From: Hydrogenophaga sp. PAMC20947
GTDB lineage: Bacteria; Pseudomonadota; Gammaproteobacteria; Burkholderiales; Burkholderiaceae_C
Assembly: GCF_004795855.1 (NCBI RefSeq)
Contig: NZ_CP039252.1
Location: forward strand, 3,286,001 to 3,350,000
Reading direction: 5' to 3'
Length of the DNA stretch: 64,000 nt
Shown in pieces: positions 34,674-43,111 of this stretch. The notes under the pieces are model-generated. The model was not told the origin of the DNA. It saw only the letters and a program-made list of their open reading frames with translations, and made no database searches. The first letter of the stretch is position 1, and each line of letters opens with the position of its first letter. The position numbers and the translations under genes are program-made.

Positions 34674-35162
34674 TCAACGCTTGTTGACACATCCCGCGGT
34701 AGCGGCGCCTTGATAAGTGTAGGTGCCCACCATGTTGGCCATTTTGCTGCTCCAACGGTTCGCACCCACCTTCTTGAATTCTGCAGACAGCGTCATGCCA
34801 GGCAGATTGATGGTGTTCTTGCCCACGACCATCTTCGATGCGGGACAAGTCATCGTCGCAACGCCCAGGCTTGCCTTGTTGGTGGTCAGCTTGGTCGGGC
34901 ATTGCTGGCTTTCACCCTCGGGGCTGTGAGCCAAAGCGTGGTCAAACTTGCTCAAAATCTCTTCGCGCGTGGCACAAACCGTCTGAGACGAATCAGGCAC
35001 CTGCATGCCCTCGGGGCTTCCTTTGGACTCCATGGTCCACATGCCCGTCTGAGCCGCATCTTGAATGACCTTCAGGTCAGAGAGTTTCGCGGCATTCGCC
35101 GGTGCGGCGACCAAACTGACCAACGCCAATAGAGAGGCTGTCGAGAGACTGCACAACTTCAT
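34674..35162 (-). CDS. DUF3617-type exported protein
   Basis: The 162-residue protein has a signal peptide (STASLLALVSLVAAPANA) and four Cys residues in the mature part, with the pattern typical of DUF3617 (GMWTMESKGSPEGMQVPDSS; QTVCATREEIL; AGCVNKR end). The family is periplasmic and of unknown function. AAGGAAAT precedes its ATG. It follows the immunity gene by about 200 bases on the same strand. Confidence 0.72.
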   Translation of the reverse strand: MKLCSLSTASLLALVSLVAAPANAAKLSDLKVIQDAAQTGMWTMESKGSPEGMQVPDSSQTVCATREEILSKFDHALAHSPEGESQQCPTKLTTNKASLGVATMTCPASKMVVGKNTINLPGMTLSAEFKKVGANRWSSKMANMVGTYTYQGAATAGCVNKR

Positions 35163-35364
35163 CCGAATATTTCCTTCATTTGGTTAGATTAAAAATTGAT
35201 TCACAGAGCCAGCTGCCACTGCTCCAATCTGGGTAGGTGTTTCTGACAGGTGATTCCGGGTGTTTCGATATACCGATGGCCTCGAGAAAATGCAAACCAA
35301 GCAAAGCGCCTAATGCAAAAACCGACGATCCTGATACTCTGGTCACCGTTACTTGACAGGTCCG

Positions 35365-36780
35365 CTATTTGGCCAGGCCGAGAGCCTCGCCAAGCGCATC
35401 GAAATCGGTCGCAAAAGCCTCGCGCACCATCAATCCGTACCAAGCATCATCACCCAAGTCCAGGGTGCACAACCGGTAGCCGGAATTGGTTTGAGACAGC
35501 CAGGCTTGCGCGCTCTTCAGCAGTGCTTCACAACGCCCCGGTCCGGCTCCGCCGACCGTCGACGAATCAAACCCCTCCAGTCCTCGAGCCTCCAGCATAC
35601 TGTCGAGCTGCGCAGTTAAGGTATCGTCGTCCTTGATGTCGGCACAAACGCCCTGCCCGTTTGCTGCAAGGCCCGCCAGTGCCTCACCGGCTTCCTTCTT
35701 CAAGCTGCGCAAGCGGCCGGTCTCCTCGATCACCGCTTCGTGGGCGTCTTTGTCGCCGTCGCACACCAACTCAACCCAGCGCGCATAGCCTTTGAGCTTG
35801 CTCTTGGCCAGATCGGCTTTTTTCCGCGGTGGCGGCAACGGCACAGCAAATCGGGCTGGAGCGCCCACGGCCCGCCAGCCATCGCGTTGCTGGCGCACCT
35901 TCGCCCGGTAATGGTCTACCAGATCGCGCGGGTAGTAGAGATGGTCACGGAACGCGCTGTCGTCAAGATCGAAGGCACATACGGCCAGCGCCGCCTCAAA
36001 TGCAAAGCGGTAAAACAACTGGTCGCCTTGGCAGTTGGGGTCCACTTGACGGCCATCTTCGGCCAGAGGGCAATACACCCGCTCGGGCTTCCAGCCCAGC
36101 GGCTTCATCAGCCTGTTCCAGTTGGCCATGTATTTGGCCATGCCTAGCGACTGGGCCTCGCTCCCTTCCGAAGCCAGCGCCCGCATCAGCGCGTCCCACA
36201 TGCCTTGGTAGGTGGGGTTCTTTTCGTACTTTGCGGGGCGCTTAACACCCTCGGGCAAGAAACCATCAAGCAGGAAGTCCACGGAAGGCAGACGCAAGCT
36301 TGGATGCTGATAATGCATACCAAGAAGTTGCCCAAGCCGAGTTCCATCGGGCTCTAGCAAGCACCACAACCCAACAGCAGCTAGCCCTTGATCAATTGTC
36401 ATGCCAAAGAGTCTGGCCTCATATTGCTGTGTGCCGACCCCCCAACGCATCGCTTTCAGCTCCCTGAGGCGCTCTAGGACAACCAAGTCCGCACGCATTT
36501 GAGCGAGGCATCGATCTAGGGGCTCTCCCATCGCGTACATGAGCCACCAACACTCAAAGACCTCGTTTACGAAGCGACCGGATGCTGCATGGCTTTGCGC
36601 AGCCCTTTCCTCAGAATCAGCTTCCTGCAACAAAAAGTACGAATCACCTTTGGGTTCAGTAGCCAGTTGGACAATATCGAACCGGGACGCATACCTTCTG
36701 GGTTCAGGATGCGGATCCCGAAATGCATCAAGACTTCGATTCAATGCATTTTTTTTAAAAACTTCAATCATGGTGTCCAT
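35365..36780 (-). CDS. PoNi-like immunity protein (DUF1910/DUF1911) with C-terminal extension
   Basis: This 471-residue protein is directly downstream of the toxin. Its ATG at 36780 overlaps the toxin's last codons, and a second ATG at 36771 makes an ATGA overlap with the toxin stop, so translation is coupled. Residues 65-300 resemble DUF1910/DUF1911 (PoNi) immunity proteins, including AKYMANWNRLMKPLGW, YRFAFEAALAVCAFDLDDSA and HLYYPRDLVDHYR. PoNi proteins inhibit PoNe DNase toxins. A further ~150-residue domain follows (RWVELVCDGDKDAHEAVIEE to DLGDDAWYGLMVREAF). It may be DUF6630-like; PoNi proteins I know lack it. It has no signal peptide, as expected for cytoplasmic protection. Confidence 0.78.
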   Translation of the reverse strand: MDTMIEVFKKNALNRSLDAFRDPHPEPRRYASRFDIVQLATEPKGDSYFLLQEADSEERAAQSHAASGRFVNEVFECWWLMYAMGEPLDRCLAQMRADLVVLERLRELKAMRWGVGTQQYEARLFGMTIDQGLAAVGLWCLLEPDGTRLGQLLGMHYQHPSLRLPSVDFLLDGFLPEGVKRPAKYEKNPTYQGMWDALMRALASEGSEAQSLGMAKYMANWNRLMKPLGWKPERVYCPLAEDGRQVDPNCQGDQLFYRFAFEAALAVCAFDLDDSAFRDHLYYPRDLVDHYRAKVRQQRDGWRAVGAPARFAVPLPPPRKKADLAKSKLKGYARWVELVCDGDKDAHEAVIEETGRLRSLKKEAGEALAGLAANGQGVCADIKDDDTLTAQLDSMLEARGLEGFDSSTVGGAGPGRCEALLKSAQAWLSQTNSGYRLCTLDLGDDAWYGLMVREAFATDFDALGEALGLAK

Positions 36781-38441
36781 GTGCCTCCAACCCGAACATC
36801 AGTTGTGCTTGGTAGACCAGATGCATCAGTGGTAGGCAGAATTTCATTAAATGTAGTATTTCCATTTCCATCGGTCTTGGATAGTACGCGCGAAGTATTT
36901 CCAGTACCAAGGCCATTGATAATTTCCGTCCTTTCAGCCTGGGTCAGATTTGAATTACTATTAACACGATCAACAATCCATTTATCGCTCATTTGTCGCT
37001 CGTTTCCAGTCAACGTGCACAACCTACCGGTCGTATCACAAGGATCTCTCACGTTGGTGGAGCCTGTTGTCTTTGACTCCACAATTACCCATTTTCCATC
37101 TTTCTTATAGATTCCATCGATGCCTGTTTGACCGACCCAATCTCCGAAGCCGCTTGACCCATCGCCCACCGCCACTTTTGCTTCATAACCCTCCGCTTCA
37201 AGTTTTTGCTTGGTATTGAGCTCACCCCAATAGCCCTTTTTGGCACTATCCAAGTCCTTTGGTTTCTTGGCCCCCAAGAAGTACTCTCGGAAATTGGGCG
37301 CACAAGTGGCATTGTGTACCCACAAACCTGCATCACCCACGAAGTAGCTGGGTGTTTCGTTGACACTGAAGTTGTAAACCTGAACAGGTTTGGCAACGGC
37401 CTCATTGCCAGTGACGCGCACGTCGCCTTTGAGCGAAACGACCACGTCATCGTCGGTGATGTCTTTCGCCTCGGTCCAACCCTTCCCCTGCACCCAAAGA
37501 GGATGCTCATCGGTCAAGCGGTAGGTCTCAAATTCGGTCGTGAGTTCACGGTAGCTGGGTGCAACGCGACCAAACGTGTTGGTCACCGGTTTTGGCGCAT
37601 CCAGCCAGGTTTTCTCATCCCGCGACAACACCGAGTTGCCTACCTGAATGTTGTTGATGGCTTGGCTGCCATCGGGCGTCAAAACGGGTGTGCCGGCGAC
37701 AAAACTGGCGCATCCAAGATCGATTTTCGTGGCCCTCACGGCATCGTCCAGCTTGCCGCCAAACTTCACCAACTTGCTCGCCACTTTGAGAATCACGACC
37801 GGGTTGATGTTCTGGCCAATGACCCTCCCCAAATCATAAGCACCGCATTGAGTGGCTTGATTGAATTGATTGACCAGATCCTGTCCGATGACGGAAGCCA
37901 GTTTCTTAATCGTTTCTTCCGGGTTCTCAATAAATTGCTTCCCCAGCTCGATAAGACCTTGAGCGACCTCCAAGGGATCGGAAACCAAGCCGATCAAGTC
38001 AGAGATTTGGTCACCCAAACCGGCATAAAGGCCTTTGACAAATTCATAGCCAGCCTTGATAGCGCCTACGCCCGCGTCCCACAGCGAACCCCAAAAACCG
38101 CGATCCTCTTCTTGGGCCGCCTGCGTTCCCGGATCAAAGTTTGTGCAAATGTCTTCCAAGAAGTAGCAGCTGTTGGCGACTCCAAAGGCTTTGCGGGCTT
38201 CGACGGTAGAGAAGCACTGATTTCTCGGACACTCTTGCGTGACAATTGATGATGAACCCGATGTATCACCGGAGGAAGGCGGGTTGGAGTTGCCTTCCTG
38301 AGCCCAGACGGAGCCCGATGCCAGCAGGGAGAGCACCAATGCCAAAAGCCATGAACGGCGCATGAGTGCGTGCGCGGCAAGGGACCTGTTTTGTCGGTTT
38401 TTTTGAAGCATCGTGTTTGGCTTTGCAATGATGGGGCTCAA
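36768..38441 (-). CDS. Polymorphic toxin: signal peptide, Hint domain, PoNe-type nuclease
   Basis: The 557-residue product starts at TTG 38441; ATGs at 38411 and 38363 are alternatives. It carries a Sec signal (RRSWLLALVLSLLASGSVWA), four early Cys, then a helical pretoxin region (about 115-235). A Hint autoprotease follows from Cys244 (GCASFVAGTPVLTPDG) to the VHN at 375-377 (AGLWVHNATC). The tip has a PD-(D/E)xK core: Glu407 (GYWGELN), Asp442 (TGIDGIY) and Glu455/Lys457 (IVESKTT), matching PoNe DNases as I recall them. The gene is 21 bases after a TadE-like gene and coupled to an immunity gene. The 3' end is visibly AT-richer than the rest, as in toxin-tip exchange. Confidence 0.83.
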   Translation of the reverse strand: MSPIIAKPNTMLQKNRQNRSLAAHALMRRSWLLALVLSLLASGSVWAQEGNSNPPSSGDTSGSSSIVTQECPRNQCFSTVEARKAFGVANSCYFLEDICTNFDPGTQAAQEEDRGFWGSLWDAGVGAIKAGYEFVKGLYAGLGDQISDLIGLVSDPLEVAQGLIELGKQFIENPEETIKKLASVIGQDLVNQFNQATQCGAYDLGRVIGQNINPVVILKVASKLVKFGGKLDDAVRATKIDLGCASFVAGTPVLTPDGSQAINNIQVGNSVLSRDEKTWLDAPKPVTNTFGRVAPSYRELTTEFETYRLTDEHPLWVQGKGWTEAKDITDDDVVVSLKGDVRVTGNEAVAKPVQVYNFSVNETPSYFVGDAGLWVHNATCAPNFREYFLGAKKPKDLDSAKKGYWGELNTKQKLEAEGYEAKVAVGDGSSGFGDWVGQTGIDGIYKKDGKWVIVESKTTGSTNVRDPCDTTGRLCTLTGNERQMSDKWIVDRVNSNSNLTQAERTEIINGLGTGNTSRVLSKTDGNGNTTFNEILPTTDASGLPSTTDVRVGGTWTP

Positions 38442-38462
38442 CGGCGTCTTTCGCGCTGACGC

Positions 38463-39410
38463 TCAAAGGCAGGTGATCGGGGGCGTACCCGTACCCGGGC
38501 CGGTTCCTGGATCGGTGCCGGGGTCCGTACCCGGATCGGTTCCTGGATCGGTTCCTGGATCGGTCCCCGGGTCGGTACCTGTCCCCCCCGTCCCCGTCCC
38601 ACCCGTACCGCTTCCGGTGCCGGTTCCCGTCCCTGTTCCCGTGGTGGCGCCTTGGTAGGCATCCGACTGCATCTGCAGGGTGGCGTAGGCCACCAAGGGC
38701 ATGCGATCGGCTGCGTAAAATGCACACCGAACGGCGTCGAGGTCGAGCCCGACGGGCCCACGGGCCTTCCAGGCATCCACATCGCCCCCACCAGCGGCCC
38801 CCAGACACATCACCTTGTTCAACACGGTGCTGATCAGCGGAATCTTCAGTTGATAGCCGTAGGTGACCTTGATCTTCAGAATGTTTGCGTCACGGATGGA
38901 CAACTGGCTTCCGCTGGGTCCACCTCTGAGGCTTGCGTTGTTGACCAGCCGATATTCCATGTTGTCGTTGGGAATATAGGTGTTGTTGTCTTTGTCTTTT
39001 AGCCCGAAGTTTTCGAAGGCCTCAGGAGACGGGCTGATCAATTCGATTTTGGTGAATGGCCCTTTGACGTCGGCCAATGACCGTACCCAAGCGGCACCCA
39101 TCGTGCCCAGATCGGGCGTTCCGCTTGCCGAGTCGATATAAAAGGGAATCAGGCCCTTGGCCAGCGACGATTCGATTTCGTTGATGCTGGCATGTTTGTT
39201 GGCACCATGACGGGCGGCTAAAAATGTGGCGTTGTTCAGCGTTTGTTTGGCCATGAAGGCCAGTCCAAACTGCACGATTGACAGCATGAACAACAACGCG
39301 ATTGGGCTGATGATCAAAAACTCTGTCATTGATGCGCCCGAGTGCTTTCGATGCGCTTGAAGCCAGGGCATTCTTACCCTGGTTTTGTCGGGGCGGTATG
39401 GGGTTCTCAT
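38463..39410 (-). CDS. TadE-like pseudopilin with Gly/Thr/Asp-Pro repeat tail
   Basis: The 315-residue protein has a TadE-like N-terminus: cleavage after Gly25 in HSGASMTEFLIISPIALLFM, with Glu at +5, then one hydrophobic helix. The ectodomain runs to about 250. The last ~60 residues are low complexity: (GT)n then repeated DPGT units, before PPITCL with a Cys. The TadE signature predicts processing by a prepilin peptidase (none present here). Its extended flexible tail is unusual and could act as a spacer or display arm. GGAAGAG precedes the ATG at 39410. It lies between tadC and the toxin. Confidence 0.85.
   Translation of the reverse strand: MRTPYRPDKTRVRMPWLQAHRKHSGASMTEFLIISPIALLFMLSIVQFGLAFMAKQTLNNATFLAARHGANKHASINEIESSLAKGLIPFYIDSASGTPDLGTMGAAWVRSLADVKGPFTKIELISPSPEAFENFGLKDKDNNTYIPNDNMEYRLVNNASLRGGPSGSQLSIRDANILKIKVTYGYQLKIPLISTVLNKVMCLGAAGGGDVDAWKARGPVGLDLDAVRCAFYAADRMPLVAYATLQMQSDAYQGATTGTGTGTGTGSGTGGTGTGGTGTDPGTDPGTDPGTDPGTDPGTDPGTGPGTGTPPITCL
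38496..38645. repeat. GC-rich tandem repeat coding the GT/DPGT tail
   Basis: On the plus strand the region shows repeats of about 12-18 bases built on GGATCGGTTCCTGGATC and GTTCCC units. It encodes the low-complexity tail of the TadE-like protein, so its copy number is likely to vary between strains by slippage. It is not a CRISPR: units are short, direct and without spacers. Confidence 0.75.
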
Positions 39411-39435
39411 GCTCTTCCTTTCAGCCTCGGTATCA

Positions 39436-40308
39436 TCAGAAAATTCCGCTGTGCAAGAATTTCATGGCGATGGGAAACCCGATCACGATAAAAGTGCAAG
39501 GAAAAATGCACAAGATCAAGGGGCCCAACATCTTCACGGGGGCTTCCATTGCGAGCTTTTCCGCTCTCAGGAAGCGTTCCTGTCGCCGCTGGTCCCCCTG
39601 CGCCCGCAAAATTGGCCCCAGACTGGATCCGGTTTTTTCTCCCTGAATCAAGGCACTGACAAAACTGGAAACGGGTGCAAACTTGAGGCGGTCTGAGAAC
39701 TCGCGAAGGGCCTCCACCCTGGGTTTGCCCCCGCTGACGTCTCGCAGCACGCGGTTGATTTCTATCACCAGAGGCCCAGGGCGGCTCCTGTCAGCGGCCG
39801 CTCGCAGCGCGCTGGAGAGATTAAGACCCGCTTCGATCGACAGCGTCAAAAGGTCGATGTAGAAAGGCAGCGCTTTCAATACAGCCGTGTTTCGCCGAAC
39901 GGTGGTCTCCTTGAGCCAGAGATTGGGGTAGTAATAGGCAACAGCACCCAACAAAATTGACGCGCCGATGTTGGTGTGGCCAAGGGCTTTGGTCAGCATC
40001 AAGCCAAAACCGATTCCCAGAAGAACGCAGAGGATCTTTCCAGCATAGAACTGAAGTGGCAACAACGAGTAGTCTTGTCCAGCGCGCTTCAAGAGAACCT
40101 TGTAGGTCTCGCCAGTGGCCGCGCTGAATATGGGTTTGATCGTTGATCCGATCAACATGATGAACGGCCAGAAGATTCGGAACAGCAAGGGCGGCTTGTC
40201 CTTGAAGGTTCGGTCGTCATCCGGCGTTTCCTGAAACAGCTTGAAAGCTGAATACAAAATTCCCAGCAACGCCAGCATGAACAACACCGAGATGAGATAC
40301 AGCTCCAC
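39436..40308 (-). CDS. tadC: TadC-type inner-membrane pilus assembly protein
   Basis: This 290-residue T2SS-F-type membrane protein has N-terminal helices (LYLISVLFMLALLGILYSA; IFWPFIMLIGSTI) and the F-domain (ALPFYIDLLTLSIEAGLNLS to LRDVSGGKPRVEALREFSDR), then two C-terminal helices. It pairs with TadB as the inner-membrane platform of the Tad pilus. The start is GTG at 40308, with AGGGAGG upstream, rather than the upstream ATG. Confidence 0.88.
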   Translation of the reverse strand: MELYLISVLFMLALLGILYSAFKLFQETPDDDRTFKDKPPLLFRIFWPFIMLIGSTIKPIFSAATGETYKVLLKRAGQDYSLLPLQFYAGKILCVLLGIGFGLMLTKALGHTNIGASILLGAVAYYYPNLWLKETTVRRNTAVLKALPFYIDLLTLSIEAGLNLSSALRAAADRSRPGPLVIEINRVLRDVSGGKPRVEALREFSDRLKFAPVSSFVSALIQGEKTGSSLGPILRAQGDQRRQERFLRAEKLAMEAPVKMLGPLILCIFPCTFIVIGFPIAMKFLHSGIF

Positions 40309-40355
40309 TTCGCCCTCCCTATTTTTAAATCTTGTTGTGAAAGTTGCGCTAGGCG

Positions 40356-41189
40356 TCAAACATCGATGGCAATGATTTTTCGGATGAATACAGCGCCGAC
40401 GATCAAAAGCAAACTGATCACACCAACCGTTACCCAGCCATACCACGTAGAAAACATCGGTGCCATGGCCTCTGGTTCGAGGTAATTCAAGGCAAACCCC
40501 ATAAATACGGGCAACAGGCCCACCACAATCCCTTGCAGCTTGCCTTGTGCGGTCAACGCCTTGATTTTTCCTTCCATGACGGCCTTGCTGCGAAGGGTTT
40601 GAGCGAGCCTTTCCAGCACCTCCGCGAGATTGCCACCGACACTTTTTGAGATGGTCACAGCAGACACAAAAAGATCAATCTCTTCCAAATTCAACCGCTT
40701 GCTCATGCTCTCCATGGCATCTTCCAAACTAATCCCAAGCTTTTGTTCGCGCAAAAGCAAAGACAGCTCTTGGCTCAATGGTGGGTCGGTTTCAGTAGCC
40801 ACCAGATCGAGCGCAATCGCCAAGCTTGCGCCTGAGCGCAGTGAGCCTGCCATCATGTTCAGTGCATCAGGCAGCTGGGCAATAATGCCCTCAAGCCGCT
40901 TCCTTTTGATGAATCCGTAAAGGAATCTGGGCAGGATCAGGGCAATCAGCGTCACCACAATGGCCAGAACAAGTTTTCCCGTCAGCATCCAAACCAGAAT
41001 GGGCACGATCAGAACGACCCCAATGTTCACAAAGAACAGCTTTTGCGGGTCAATGAATAGAAACATCTCCTGCATCGTGATGGACGCAGAACTGGTAAAC
41101 CCTTTTTTGTAGTCCACAAAAAACCCGCGCACGGCAAACACCAGCAGGGCCACGCAGAGCATCACAGACAAGGCAATGATGATGTCCAT
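40356..41189 (-). CDS. tadB: TadB-type inner-membrane pilus assembly protein
   Basis: The 277-residue protein has three or four membrane helices (IIIALSVMLCVALLVFAVRG; FFVNIGVVLIVPILVWML; GWVTVGVISLLLIVGAVF) and the T2SS-F segment QLPDALNMMAGSLRSGASLA. It partners TadC. Its start codon abuts the TadA stop, so it is translated from the same message. Confidence 0.9.
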   Translation of the reverse strand: MDIIIALSVMLCVALLVFAVRGFFVDYKKGFTSSASITMQEMFLFIDPQKLFFVNIGVVLIVPILVWMLTGKLVLAIVVTLIALILPRFLYGFIKRKRLEGIIAQLPDALNMMAGSLRSGASLAIALDLVATETDPPLSQELSLLLREQKLGISLEDAMESMSKRLNLEEIDLFVSAVTISKSVGGNLAEVLERLAQTLRSKAVMEGKIKALTAQGKLQGIVVGLLPVFMGFALNYLEPEAMAPMFSTWYGWVTVGVISLLLIVGAVFIRKIIAIDV

Positions 41190-43103
41190 TTATTTTGCTT
41201 TCCGAAAGATATCAATGTCCAGCTTCATGCCGGAGGCCTGCATGCGTTCATAGAATTCTGGAATGGCGCCACAACCCGTGAAATAGCCTTGCACCTTGCC
41301 ATCAGCGCCAAAACCGGTTTCGACGAATTCAAACAACTCTTGCAACTGGATCTTTCCCGACTCGACGCCAGTCACTTCACAGATCTTGCTGATCTTGCGG
41401 CTGCCACAGACATACCGCGTTTGTTGCACAACGATGTCAATTGCCGAGGCCACTTGCTCGCGGATCGCCGCCACCGGAAGATCCATGCCAGACATCAACA
41501 CCATGATCTCCAGGCGGGCAAGCATGTCACGTGGCGTATTGGCGTGGGCGGTGGTGAGTGAACCATCGTGACCTGTGTTCATGGCTTGCAACATGTCCAG
41601 CGCTTCGCCCCCTCGGCACTCGCCTACGACGATGCGGTCGGGACGCATACGCAGCGAGTTTTTCACCAGGTCGCGAATCGTGACCGCACCCTTGCCCTCG
41701 GCATTGGGCGGGCGTGCTTCCAGCGAAACCAAATGCTCGTGGTTAATTCTCAATTCAGCAGCATCTTCAATGGTGACGATGCGTTCCCCATGCGGAATGA
41801 AGTTGCTGAGGATGTTCAGCAGCGTCGTTTTGCCCGAACCCGTTCCACCCGAGACGATGGTGTTTTTCTTGTATTGCACCGCGATGCGCAGGAACTTGAC
41901 CATGTCTTCACTGGCCGATCCAAACGTGATCAAGTCTTCGCCGCCGAGCTTCTTGGTCGCGAACTTTCGAATCGTCATCGACGGCCCCTTCAGGGCTAGC
42001 GGAGGAATGATGGCGTTGAAGCGAGAGCCGTCCTTGAGGCGTGCATCCACCAAAGGAGAGCTCTCGTCGATTCGACGCCCTACCGGCGCTACCACGCGCT
42101 CGATGATTCCCATGACCGATTTTTCGCTGGAGAAAGCCAGTGGTACACGGGAAAGCACACCCTTTCGCTCGACAAAAATCTCATCAAACGTGTTGACCAT
42201 GATCTCCGTCACCGTTGGGTCGGCCAACAAGGGCTCCAGCAGCCCCAAGCCAATCGCTTCGTCACGAACCTCTCGAATCAGTTCATCGCGGTCGACTTCA
42301 GGTGGCAGGACTTCCAGCTTCAGAATCTCTTCCAATGCCGTTTGAGCCTGTGCTCTGAGTTTCTCATCGGACATTTTGTGAATGTCGATTCTTCGCAGAT
42401 CAAAGGACGCGATCAACTTGTCTTGCAATGACCGCCTCAAAGCCAGCCGCGATTCATCGACCAAAACCGTTTTTGAAAACGCTTCTTGCAGAGGCTCTGC
42501 TTCAGCCGCTTGTGGTTGGACTGCCCGAGCTGGCGTTGCACTCTGTCCCTTTACCCGGTCATTGGCCCGGCCTTGCAACACGGCCTTTTTTAGCCCGCCC
42601 GTGACCGCCTGCGACGACCGCGAGTCGATCAGCCGCCCTGATTCCTGAGGGGCCTGGCGACCCTCTTCGATGGCTTCGATGGCGTCAACCGTCTGCACGG
42701 CGCTGGATTGCAGAACCTGCAACTCTTCGATCTTTCGCTTGATCTGGCGCTCGACTTCGTCGCTTTGTGCATTGGGGTGCGACGCGGCGGTGGAGGCGCT
42801 GGTCTGCTCGCTGCGGGCCCAGGAAACCGACACCTGGTACTGCCCTATGGCAATCTGGTGGTCTGCATTGAGGGGGCCCAGCGTATCGATTTTGACGCCG
42901 TCGACAGTGGTGCCGAACATGCTTCCGAGATCGCGAATGAATATCTGTTCGTTAGAGATGAAAAGCTCGGCATGCTGCTTTTGAATCTTCCAGCCAGCCA
43001 GCACCACGGCAGACAGAGCGCTCGAGCCGATGACACAGCGATTGCCGGTCACTTCGTGCGAATTGACGCCGTCTTTGGAGCGGACTTCTATGGAGAATTT
43101 CAT
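41190..43103 (-). CDS. tadA: CpaF/TadA-type pilus ATPase with N-terminal FHA domain
   Basis: The 637-residue ATPase opens with an FHA domain at about 20-95 (VIGSSALSAVVLAGWKIQKQ; SMFGTTVDGVKI). An Asn/Gln-rich linker leads to the GspE/CpaF core (from about 235). Walker A is GGTGSGKTTLLNIL, the Walker B and His boxes are RIVTIEDAAELRI and AHANTPRDMLARLEIMVLMS, and the arginine-finger segment is LRMRPDRIVVGECRGGEALD. FHA domains bind phospho-threonine partners. TadA usually lacks one; in many Tad loci a separate TadZ links the pilus to the cell pole, and none is seen here, so the FHA domain may replace that signalling. Eight bases follow the secretin stop. Confidence 0.93.
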   Translation of the reverse strand: MKFSIEVRSKDGVNSHEVTGNRCVIGSSALSAVVLAGWKIQKQHAELFISNEQIFIRDLGSMFGTTVDGVKIDTLGPLNADHQIAIGQYQVSVSWARSEQTSASTAASHPNAQSDEVERQIKRKIEELQVLQSSAVQTVDAIEAIEEGRQAPQESGRLIDSRSSQAVTGGLKKAVLQGRANDRVKGQSATPARAVQPQAAEAEPLQEAFSKTVLVDESRLALRRSLQDKLIASFDLRRIDIHKMSDEKLRAQAQTALEEILKLEVLPPEVDRDELIREVRDEAIGLGLLEPLLADPTVTEIMVNTFDEIFVERKGVLSRVPLAFSSEKSVMGIIERVVAPVGRRIDESSPLVDARLKDGSRFNAIIPPLALKGPSMTIRKFATKKLGGEDLITFGSASEDMVKFLRIAVQYKKNTIVSGGTGSGKTTLLNILSNFIPHGERIVTIEDAAELRINHEHLVSLEARPPNAEGKGAVTIRDLVKNSLRMRPDRIVVGECRGGEALDMLQAMNTGHDGSLTTAHANTPRDMLARLEIMVLMSGMDLPVAAIREQVASAIDIVVQQTRYVCGSRKISKICEVTGVESGKIQLQELFEFVETGFGADGKVQGYFTGCGAIPEFYERMQASGMKLDIDIFRKAK

Positions 43104-43111
43104 GGATTTTC

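Noticed and set aside
36768..38441. Type VI secretion or CDI cargo as the toxin's origin
   Set aside because: No PAAR, VgrG, Hcp, two-partner secretion or CdiB genes are present nearby, and the toxin has a Sec signal, which such effectors usually lack.
38496..38645. Tandem repeats that could suggest a CRISPR array
   Set aside because: Repeats are short, direct and without spacers, and lie in frame inside the TadE-like gene as a Gly/Thr/Asp-Pro tail.
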